A program made the position numbers and the translations under genes. Shown piece after piece: positions 1 through 4,774 of a stretch of 8,663 bases of DNA (position 1 is the stretch's first letter; the number at the start of each line of letters is the position of its first letter). The notes beneath the pieces were generated by a model. That model was not told the DNA's origin. It saw only the letters and a list, made by a program, of their open reading frames with translations, and searched no databases. Origin of the DNA: Chitinophaga pinensis (GTDB lineage: Bacteria; Bacteroidota; Bacteroidia; Flavobacteriales_D; Crocinitomicaceae); NCBI GenBank assembly GCA_945897765.1, contig CAMDGP010000080.1, positions 1 to 8,663 on the forward strand, in the 5' to 3' direction.

Positions 1-281
1 CTAATTTCCAGCGTATTTTCTCTGTCTTTTATAATCTTCTTTGATTGTATTTGGTAGCCAGGAACATTAACAATTATAGAGTCAGTTGCATAATACGTTT
101 CAATGAAAAAATTACCTAATGAATCCGTTAAGGTTCCAATTTTAGAATTTTGAAATCTAACTTTTGCATAAGGCATTCCTTGACCGTTAGCAAATTCTAT
201 TACTTTTCCTTTAACAATTGTCTTTTGACTAAATGCAGTTATTGAAACAAAAGCAAAAAATAACAGAACAATGAATCTCAT
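1..281 (-). CDS. Secreted protein with N-terminal carboxypeptidase-regulatory-like domain (partial, 3' end beyond left edge)
   Basis: The reading frame opens with ATG at 281-279 and stays open to the window edge, giving 93 codons. Residues 1-19 form a signal peptide: MRF, then a hydrophobic stretch ending in TAFSQ, the Ala/Ser-Gln cleavage context common in Bacteroidota. From about residue 23 a single beta-sandwich domain is visible, with KGKVIEF, then PYAKVRF, then GTLTDSLGNFFI. The TD-x-x-GNF pattern is typical of CarboxypepD_reg-like domains. In this phylum such a domain often precedes a large DUF5686-type or outer-membrane region, but that part lies outside the window, so the full identity is not known. 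The start lies 2 nt after the tatC stop codon, which indicates cotranscription. I recall this gene following tatC in other flavobacteria; that is memory, not a search. Confidence 0.75.
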   Translation of the reverse strand, partial: MRFIVLLFFAFVSITAFSQKTIVKGKVIEFANGQGMPYAKVRFQNSKIGTLTDSLGNFFIETYYATDSIIVNVPGYQIQSKKIIKDRENTLEI

Positions 282-283
282 CC

Positions 284-1075
284 TTATGATTTATTTTCGT
301 TTCGTTGATTTTTCTCAACTCGTTTTGCAACATAGATCCCAACTTCATAAAGAATTAAAATCGGAATGGAAACAATGACTTGTGAAAGTACATCTGGTGG
401 TGTAATGATTGCTGCCAGAATTAAAATTGCAACAATAGCATGTTTTCTATAGGTAATTAAAAACGCAGCGTCAAATAAACCAATTTTGGTAAGGAAATAG
501 GAAACAATCGGTAGTAGAAAGAATAAACCCGTATAGAATACTGTCGAAATTACCGTACTCATATAGGAGTTAATAGTGAAAATATTCTCAATTTGAGAAC
601 TCATTGTAAAAGTTCCAAAAAACTGAATACTCAATGGTGCTACAACAAAATAACCAAATGCAATGCCCAAGAAAAACAGAAAACTAACATAAAAAACAAG
701 TCCACGTGCCATTTTTTTCTCCGTGAATTTCAACCCCGGTTTCACAAATGACCAAATTTGGTAGAAAATATAAGGAAAAGCCATGACTGCACCACCCATT
801 ATGCTCAACATCAATGCATAGGAGAATTGTCCAGAAACGGTCATACTTTGCATTTTAACAGGAATATCACCCACACAAACGCCAAAAAATTTGCACAATA
901 ATTTGAAAGTGATGAAATCTTTATTAACCATTTTCAGGAAGATTTCATTCATGATTTTTTCTTGATAAATCCAAATGACCGTTCCAAAAATTATCACTGC
1001 AATTGCGGAGCGCACTAGTCGCCATCTCAATTCCTCAAGATGTTGTAAAAAAGACATATTTGTTTCTTCTGCCAT
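284..1075 (-). CDS. tatC: Sec-independent (twin-arginine) protein translocase subunit TatC
   Basis: TatC is the polytopic inner-membrane receptor that binds twin-arginine signal peptides and, with TatA, exports folded proteins. The protein has 263 aa, the usual length, and about six hydrophobic segments. Diagnostic motifs are MSFLQHLEELRWRL (residues 7-20), the family's N-terminal signature; FPYIFYQIWSFVKPGL (100-115), the conserved second cytoplasmic region; E119 in FTEKK, at the place of E. coli E103; and ITPPDVLSQ (224-232) before the last membrane segment. The first periplasmic loop (about 40-80) is long and carries two cysteines, C61 and C67. ATG at 1075 gives the stated length. Met7 (1057) is a real alternative, because a -7 promoter motif ends only 4 nt before the first ATG. 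tatA/B is not in the window. The next gene begins 2 nt after the stop. Confidence 0.97.
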   Translation of the reverse strand: MAEETNMSFLQHLEELRWRLVRSAIAVIIFGTVIWIYQEKIMNEIFLKMVNKDFITFKLLCKFFGVCVGDIPVKMQSMTVSGQFSYALMLSIMGGAVMAFPYIFYQIWSFVKPGLKFTEKKMARGLVFYVSFLFFLGIAFGYFVVAPLSIQFFGTFTMSSQIENIFTINSYMSTVISTVFYTGLFFLLPIVSYFLTKIGLFDAAFLITYRKHAIVAILILAAIITPPDVLSQVIVSIPILILYEVGIYVAKRVEKNQRNENKS

Positions 1076-1079
1076 AGTG

Positions 1080-1087
1080 CAAAAGTA
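1080..1087 (-). promoter_or_regulatory. Bacteroidota -7 element of tatC
   Basis: Read on the minus strand this is TACTTTTG, a full match to TAnnTTTG. No TTTG or TTG lies 17-23 nt upstream, so a -33 element is not visible. Only 4 nt separate it from the annotated tatC ATG. Transcription from here would start at or next to that ATG, giving a leaderless message or a short leader for the Met7 start. Confidence 0.5.
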
Positions 1088-1092
1088 AACAA

Positions 1093-1108
1093 TCTCAAGG
1101 ATTTGAGA
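1093..1108. repeat. 6-bp inverted repeat behind the tatC -7 element
   Basis: TCTCAA (1093-1098) and TTGAGA (1103-1108) are perfect reverse complements separated by 4 nt. The repeat lies in the core-promoter interval upstream of the tatC -7 motif, so it could be a protein-binding site, but arms this short also occur by chance. Confidence 0.3.
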
Positions 1109-1121
1109 ATCTTAATTTACC

Positions 1122-1139
1122 AATGTTGCTTTCAACATT
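1122..1139. repeat. 7-bp inverted repeat in the divergent tatC spacer
   Basis: AATGTTG (1122-1128) and CAACATT (1133-1139) are perfect reverse complements around a 4-nt CTTT spacer. The repeat sits midway between the two divergent promoters. It has no T-tract, so an operator is more likely than a terminator. Function is unknown. Confidence 0.35.
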
Positions 1140-1183
1140 CACTAATAATCTCAGAAATTTTAATTTTTTTACTCCTTTAAAGA

Positions 1184-1206
1184 TGAACGTAAATAGATTA
1201 CGTTCA
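1184..1206. promoter_or_regulatory. Perfect 9+5+9 palindrome, candidate operator
   Basis: TGAACGTAA (1184-1192) is repeated as TTACGTTCA (1198-1206) with ATAGA between, with no mismatch in the arms. Its right edge is 7 nt from the TACCTTTG -7 element of the next gene, and it covers the place where a -33 TTTG should be but is not. It would lie upstream of the transcription start, so it is a binding-site candidate for a dimeric regulator rather than an RNA hairpin. I do not recognise the family of regulator. Confidence 0.6.
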
Positions 1207-1213
1207 CCCAATC

Positions 1214-1221
1214 TACCTTTG
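1214..1221 (+). promoter_or_regulatory. Bacteroidota -7 element of the 102-aa gene
   Basis: TACCTTTG matches TAnnTTTG exactly and ends 19 nt before the ATG at 1241. No -33 TTTG is present at N19; the palindrome at 1184-1206 lies there instead. This suggests either activator dependence or repression by blocking the polymerase. Confidence 0.6.
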
Positions 1222-1240
1222 TTCTATAAATTAAAAGACT

Positions 1241-1549
1241 ATGGAAACGCAATTAGAAATTAAAGGATTAAGATTTAATGATTTTGACCAACAAGTATGT
1301 GTCATGGCGAATGTTATCAAGGACAATCTTTCTTATTGGACAACACTTTTTATTGACATGACATCTTTAAACCATATTTTAAACTTGCTACAGAAACAAA
1401 ATCCTGATACGAACTTGATGGATGAAATCATTGCGAAGGAATACGTAGATTTTACAGAATATGAACTTTCATTAGATCAACATCAATCTGTATGCTCTTG
1501 GGAAGAAGTGAAAGGAAGAAGTAAAGAAATGAAACAGATTAGAGCTTAA
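1241..1549 (+). CDS. Small protein of unknown function (102 aa)
   Basis: I do not recognise this family. The protein is short, acidic overall and soluble-looking, with no signal peptide or membrane segment. The N-terminal part (LEIKGLRFNDFDQQVCVMANVIKD) looks like beta strands. It is followed by probable helices: SLNHILNLLQKQ, then an acidic DEIIAKEY segment, and a charged Lys/Arg-rich C-terminus. Cysteines are at about residues 20 and 85. It stands alone between tatC on the opposite strand and a convergent lipoprotein cluster. A clear -7 element and a proper spacing to the ATG support a real gene despite its size. A perfect palindrome overlapping the promoter suggests it is regulated. No catalytic motif can be named. 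Confidence 0.7.
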   Translation: METQLEIKGLRFNDFDQQVCVMANVIKDNLSYWTTLFIDMTSLNHILNLLQKQNPDTNLMDEIIAKEYVDFTEYELSLDQHQSVCSWEEVKGRSKEMKQIRA

Positions 1550-1655
1550 TTTTTTTGTTGTTTCAATGGTACGGATTTATAATTAAAAATTCAATTTCAT
1601 TTGTCTAAATAGAAAAAAAAATCCTCCGACATCAAATTGAGATGACTATTTTTTG

Positions 1656-1735
1656 AGTGAAGAGTTAAAAGTGTAAAACGAAAAGTTATTGGTGAATTCA
1701 CTTTTAACTCTTCACTTTTATCTTTTAACTTATTT
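1656..1735. terminator. Heptad-repeat hairpin between convergent genes
   Basis: An 18-nt arm at 1656-1673 (AGTGAAGAGTTAAAAGTG) is matched perfectly by its reverse complement at 1699-1716, with a 25-nt loop. The right arm is followed by a T-rich stretch, so the hairpin could end transcription of the 102-aa gene. For the lipoprotein transcript the flank is A-rich, so termination that way is less certain. The right side divides cleanly into five 7-nt units starting at 1701: CTTTTAA, CTCTTCA, CTTTTAT, CTTTTAA, CTTATTT. The left side has five matching AGTKAAR-like units from 1656. The rest of the 1550-1735 spacer is AT-rich and shows nothing else. Confidence 0.6.
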
Positions 1736-2119
1736 TTAAGGCTGAATAATAATTGATTGCTCACTAATCGTTTCTGGTTCGATTTTTATTAAACCTGTGC
1801 CCAGTCTATTTAGTTTGTAAGCTTTAACATCTAGAATAGCAACACCTGCTTGACCAGACTGATAAAGTTCACTTAGGTTGAAAACAGCTAAACCTGAACT
1901 GCTGGTTTGCACCGTATCTTTAAAATTACCAATTCCTGGTCCATTACCACCTAAAGGGTCTCCTGTTGTTGTTCCATACAATATAACTGTTGCGTCGTTT
2001 ACTGGATTATCAGTCTCATCACGCACGTAAATATGCGCTATTGTATCTTTCTTTTTTCGACATGAAGTGAAAGTTTGTGCTACAACAATTGCAACAATAA
2101 CAAAAAGCACTTTTTTCAT
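1736..2119 (-). CDS. Small lipoprotein, tandem family member 1 (127 aa)
   Basis: Residues 1-19 are a lipoprotein signal (MKK, hydrophobic core, then FTSC) with the lipidated Cys at 20. The mature part starts RKKKDTIAHIYVRDET and forms one predicted beta-sandwich domain of about 100 residues, resembling carboxypeptidase-regulatory or Ig-like folds. Landmarks shared with its neighbours are DATVILYGT (43-51), the GLAVFNLSELYQSGQAGVAI stretch (76-95) and the LGTGLIKIE run. It is closest to the next gene upstream, at about half identical positions by eye, including the ending IQP. It differs by a Gly/Pro-rich insertion (GGNGPGIG) in the middle loop. No enzyme motif is seen, so a structural or binding role in the periplasm or at a membrane is an inference. 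It lies 18 nt after the preceding gene and is probably the last of the operon. Confidence 0.88.
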   Translation of the reverse strand: MKKVLFVIVAIVVAQTFTSCRKKKDTIAHIYVRDETDNPVNDATVILYGTTTGDPLGGNGPGIGNFKDTVQTSSSGLAVFNLSELYQSGQAGVAILDVKAYKLNRLGTGLIKIEPETISEQSIIIQP

Positions 2120-2137
2120 GTCGTAAGTTTTAGAAAA

Positions 2138-2506
2138 TTAAGGCTGAATAAAAACCGTTTCTTCGTTTACAGTCTCAGCTTCAATTTTAATAATTCCTTG
2201 ACCAATTTTATTCAATTTTTGGGCTTTGATATCTAAAACGGCAACACCAGCCTGACCTAATTGATAAATATCATTGAAATTAAAAGATGCCAATCCTGTT
2301 GAATTGGTATAAAGTGTATCAAACACCGCAACTTGCTGAGGCGTATTTCCAGTATTTGTTCCGTACAAAATTACCATTGCGCCAGAAACACTTAAATTGG
2401 TTTCATCTTTAACGTAAATATTAGCAATTGTGTCGCCTTTTTTTCTGCATGATGAAAAAGTAAAAGCGAAAAGAACGAGAGAGAATAAAAGAACTATTTT
2501 TTTCAT
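2138..2506 (-). CDS. Small lipoprotein, tandem family member 2 (122 aa)
   Basis: The signal runs from MKK through TFSSC with lipidated Cys20. The mature protein begins RKKGDTIANIYVKDET. The same one-domain plan as its downstream paralogue is clear: AMVILYGT (43-50), GLASFNFNDIYQLGQAGVAV (71-90), IGQGIIKIE (101-109), final IQP. The positively charged residues after the Cys do not look like the acidic lipoprotein export signal described for Capnocytophaga and Flavobacterium, so a periplasm-facing position seems more likely than the cell surface. The start is only 5 nt after the stop of the upstream gene, which suggests translational coupling. Function is unknown. Confidence 0.88.
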   Translation of the reverse strand: MKKIVLLFSLVLFAFTFSSCRKKGDTIANIYVKDETNLSVSGAMVILYGTNTGNTPQQVAVFDTLYTNSTGLASFNFNDIYQLGQAGVAVLDIKAQKLNKIGQGIIKIEAETVNEETVFIQP

Positions 2507-2511
2507 GATAA

Positions 2512-2883
2512 TTAATTAGGTAAATAAATTGTTTCTACTGATGTTGTGTGAATTCGACATCTTGTATATCCAGTAGCGATTTTATTATTGTATTTAACAA
2601 CAATATCAAAATATCCTGTCGTGTTTTCCTTGCCAGATGTATTGAAATACTCATCCATGTCAATCACAGAAAAACCAGAACTGTTAGTAAATGAAGTATC
2701 CGTAAAATCCAAAGTTGCAGGATTTGACTGTTGATCACCAATAATAATCACTTTTGCACCACCAACTAATTGATTAGAAGAAGAGCGAACGAATACTTTT
2801 AAAACTGCAGGGTCTTTTGATTCACAAGAGATGCTTGTAACAAGAACCAACAATAACAACGGAAGAAATAATAGTTTTTTCAT
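2512..2883 (-). CDS. Small lipoprotein, tandem family member 3 (123 aa, most divergent)
   Basis: I place the start at ATG 2883 rather than the in-frame ATG at 2901. The promoter -7 box covers 2899-2906, and the shorter form puts the lipidated Cys at residue 20, as in the two downstream paralogues. The signal is MKKLLFLPLLLLVLVTSISC; the mature part begins ESKDPAVLKVFVRSSSNQLVGG. It keeps the family plan (AKVIIIGD, a TNSSGFSVIDMDEYF stretch, a final beta strand VETIYLPN) but lacks the GQAGVA segment. In its place is a GKENTTGYFDIVV region. A cysteine at about 109 is unique to this copy. It is the first gene behind a near-consensus promoter and is followed after 5 nt by member 2. Function is unknown. 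Confidence 0.85.
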   Translation of the reverse strand: MKKLLFLPLLLLVLVTSISCESKDPAVLKVFVRSSSNQLVGGAKVIIIGDQQSNPATLDFTDTSFTNSSGFSVIDMDEYFNTSGKENTTGYFDIVVKYNNKIATGYTRCRIHTTSVETIYLPN

Positions 2884-2898
2884 AATTTTTGAGCTAGC

Positions 2899-2929
2899 CA
2901 AATTTACACTTTTTTTTTAATTCAACAAA
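2899..2929 (-). promoter_or_regulatory. Bacteroidota promoter, TTTG-N19-TAAATTTG, for lipoprotein members 3-2-1
   Basis: On the minus strand TTTG (2929-2926) and TAAATTTG (2906-2899) are separated by exactly 19 nt, matching the flavobacterial -33/-7 arrangement. The -7 box ends 15 nt before the preferred ATG at 2883. Its position between members 4 and 3 means the last three lipoprotein genes can be transcribed without the first. Confidence 0.7.
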
Positions 2930-2946
2930 TAGTCCCTTTCAGATGA

Positions 2947-3345
2947 CTATTTTACCACCACAATTGTCTCTGTCACTACTTCTTGCTCCACAGTTACAAC
3001 CCCTTCACCATATAATCCAAACTGTTTTACTTTTATTTTTAGTATAACCACCCCAGTCTGACCTGATTTATAATATTCATTAAAATTAAAATATGCCACA
3101 CCTAAATCATCGGTCGTGTTTTCCATGTTAATCGCAACAATGTTTCCAAGACTGGTAGGTTCTGCTTTCAGCTCAACCAAAGCCCCTTCAACAACTTGAC
3201 CACTTTCATTTTTAACAACCACAGACAAAATAGTGTCTTGCTTTTTGTAACACGATGTCAACAAAAAAATAAGTAAAAAACCACCAACTCTAATAATTGA
3301 TACCTTTAATTGAAAGATGGCTATTTTTTTCTTATAAATTTGCAT
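2947..3345 (-). CDS. Small lipoprotein, tandem family member 4 (132 aa)
   Basis: The start is set at ATG 3345; the open frame extends to a TTG at 3372, which would add nine residues without improving the signal. From ATG the lipidated Cys is at residue 32 (FLLIFLLTSC), so the n-region is unusually long and Lys-rich (MQIYKKKIAIFQLKVSIIR). The mature part begins YKKQDTILSVVVKNESGQVVEGALVELKA, followed by GVAYFNFNEYYKSGQTGVVI, LYGEGVVTVE and a Val-rich end. It is clearly related to members 1 and 2, sharing the KKxDTI start and the FNFNxxYxxGQxGV core. It is divergent from pheS, with about 59 bp between the start codons. No TAnnTTTG could be assigned to it. Function is unknown. Confidence 0.85.
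   Translation of the reverse strand: MQIYKKKIAIFQLKVSIIRVGGFLLIFLLTSCYKKQDTILSVVVKNESGQVVEGALVELKAEPTSLGNIVAINMENTTDDLGVAYFNFNEYYKSGQTGVVILKIKVKQFGLYGEGVVTVEQEVVTETIVVVK
3310..3342 (+). promoter_or_regulatory. Possible promoter of the pheS operon, TTG-N22-TAAATTTG
   Basis: TAAATTTG (3335-3342) matches the -7 consensus and a TTG (3310-3312) lies 22 nt upstream, at the long end of the accepted spacing. It would give a leader of roughly 55 nt before the pheS ATG. It overlaps the beginning of the divergent lipoprotein gene. A TAnnTTTG in AT-rich DNA can be chance, so support is moderate. Confidence 0.4.
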
Positions 3346-3404
3346 TAACAAACCTGTTTGACATTTAAACAACGTTTGCTATAAAAAAGTTACAATTTCT
3401 ACTC

Positions 3405-4427
3405 ATGAAAATACAAATTGAAGCAATTCTTCAAGAAATCAATGCATATTCCATTTCTTCTGCGGCAGAATTAGAAGTTTTCCGAATTAAATACCTTGGT
3501 AGTAAAGGAATTCTTAAAGATTTATATGCCGAGCTTAAAAATGTTCCCAACGAACAAAAAAGAGAAGTTGGTCAATTAATCAATAGTTTGCGACAAGCTA
3601 CAGAAGATTTTTTCGCGCAACATAAAGAAAACCTAGCTTCAACAACAGAGAAAAACACTGATTTTGATTTTTCAAGACCAGGAGAAAATATTTCAGCTGG
3701 TAGTCATCATCCATTATCTTTAGTTAAACGAGAAATAATCGACATCTTTTCGCGCATCGGATTTATTGTTTCAGAAGGTCCAGAAATTGAAGACGATTGG
3801 CATAATTTCTCTGCTCTAAATTTTCCACCAGAACATCCAGCTCGCGATATGCAAGATACTTTTTTCATCCAAAAAGGTGAAAATGAAATTGCTTTACGTA
3901 CACACACAAGTTCGGTTCAAGTACGCGTGATGGAATCTTCAAAACCTCCAATTCGCACAATCTCACCAGGACGTGTTTACAGAAACGAAGCTATTTCTGC
4001 CCGTGCACACTGTTTCTTTCATCAAGTAGAAGGTTTATACATTGATAAAAATGTATCATTTGCTGATTTAAAACAGACACTTTTATTTTTCGCACGTGAA
4101 ATGTTTGGTGAAAAAACTCAAATTCGCTTACGCCCCTCCTATTTTCCATTTACGGAACCAAGTGCTGAAGTGGACGTTTCTTGTACTTTGTGTAATGCAA
4201 AAGGCTGCAACGTTTGTAAACACACAGGCTGGCTTGAGATCTTAGGTTGCGGAATGGTTGATCCAAACGTACTAGAAGCATGTGGAATTGACTCCAATGA
4301 ATTTACAGGTTTTGCTTTTGGAATGGGAGTAGAACGCATCGCGCAATTAAAATATAGAGTAACCGATTTACGCTTATACTCAGAAAATGATATTCGTTTT
4401 TTGAAACAATTTACACCCGGAATCTAA
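3405..4427 (+). CDS. pheS: Phenylalanine--tRNA ligase alpha subunit
   Basis: This is the catalytic subunit of the class II phenylalanyl-tRNA synthetase, which joins Phe to tRNA-Phe together with the beta subunit PheT. Its 340 aa is normal for the family. Residues 1-80 form the N-terminal tRNA-binding coiled coil (LGSKGILKDLYAELK inside). Catalytic-core landmarks are GSHHPLSLVKREI (99-111), GPEIEDDWHNF (125-135), RTHTSSVQ (165-172), motif 2 GRVYRNEAISARAHCFFHQVEG (189-210, written in overlapping parts: GRVYRNEA and HCFFHQVEG), FPFTEPSAEVDV (247-258) and motif 3 GFAFGMGVERIAQLKY (302-317). C260, C263, C268 and C271 form a CxxC-x4-CxxC cluster before TGWLEILGCGMV, seen in some bacterial PheS and suggestive of metal binding. 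The gene overlaps the next by one base (TAATG). pheT is not adjacent. Confidence 0.98.
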   Translation: MKIQIEAILQEINAYSISSAAELEVFRIKYLGSKGILKDLYAELKNVPNEQKREVGQLINSLRQATEDFFAQHKENLASTTEKNTDFDFSRPGENISAGSHHPLSLVKREIIDIFSRIGFIVSEGPEIEDDWHNFSALNFPPEHPARDMQDTFFIQKGENEIALRTHTSSVQVRVMESSKPPIRTISPGRVYRNEAISARAHCFFHQVEGLYIDKNVSFADLKQTLLFFAREMFGEKTQIRLRPSYFPFTEPSAEVDVSCTLCNAKGCNVCKHTGWLEILGCGMVDPNVLEACGIDSNEFTGFAFGMGVERIAQLKYRVTDLRLYSENDIRFLKQFTPGI

Positions 4428-4774
4428 TGGCTTGGATTAAACTAACAGACGAAAACCAACTGGAAGAATGTTGGATTTTAAGTCACCAAAAACCACAATT
4501 AATTTTCAAACACAGCACGCGTTGTTCGATTTCGACGATGGCTATCTCGCGCTTTGAAGGAAGTGGGATTTTAGAGAGCGATGCGGTTGGTTCGTATTAT
4601 TTGGATTTAATTCAATTCAGAAATATTTCCAATGCAATTGAGTCAAAAAGTGGAGTTGTTCATCAATCGCCACAAGTAATTGTCATTGATAAAGGTGAAG
4701 TTCTTTTGTCTGAAACCCACGGAATGATTAATGGACGATCTATTCTTAAAGAAATTAAAACATTAAATTCATGA
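4427..4774 (+). CDS. ytxJ: Bacillithiol-system monothiol protein YtxJ (BrxC-like)
   Basis: This is a 115-aa thioredoxin-fold protein of the YtxJ/BrxC family, thought to remove bacillithiol from S-thiolated proteins in the cytoplasm. The active-site region is FKHSTRCSIST (27-37), with a single Cys at 33 in a TRCSIS setting where the family has T-x-C-P/S-I-S. The cis-Pro turn typical of the fold is in HQSPQVIVI (79-87). A further Cys (C15) lies in the N-terminal helix and is probably not catalytic. No signal peptide is present. The ATG overlaps the pheS stop by one base, and its own TGA overlaps the start of the next gene as ATGA, so translation is likely coupled through all three genes. Bacillithiol use by this organism is inferred; none of the biosynthetic genes is in the window. 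Confidence 0.88.
   Translation: MAWIKLTDENQLEECWILSHQKPQLIFKHSTRCSISTMAISRFEGSGILESDAVGSYYLDLIQFRNISNAIESKSGVVHQSPQVIVIDKGEVLLSETHGMINGRSILKEIKTLNS

Noticed and set aside
585..599. A 15-bp palindrome, TTCTCAA-T-TTGAGAA, inside tatC, resembling the inverted repeat at 1093-1108.
   Set aside because: It encodes ordinary TatC residues, and the spacing between the arms differs (1 versus 4 nt), so a shared binding site is not supported.
1640..2953. A 13-bp exact repeat, AGATGACTATTTT, at 1640-1652 and 2941-2953, bracketing three lipoprotein genes.
   Set aside because: A 13-bp match is about as frequent as expected by chance in an AT-rich window of this size. The flanks do not agree, so I do not read it as a duplication border or attachment site.
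3349..3360. Short palindrome CAAAC-CT-GTTTG next to the member 4 start codon.
   Set aside because: The 5-bp arms are too short to claim an operator.
3707..4339. Two minus-strand frames (3707-3907 and 4139-4339) under pheS.
   Set aside because: They are antisense to highly conserved PheS motifs and show no features of their own.
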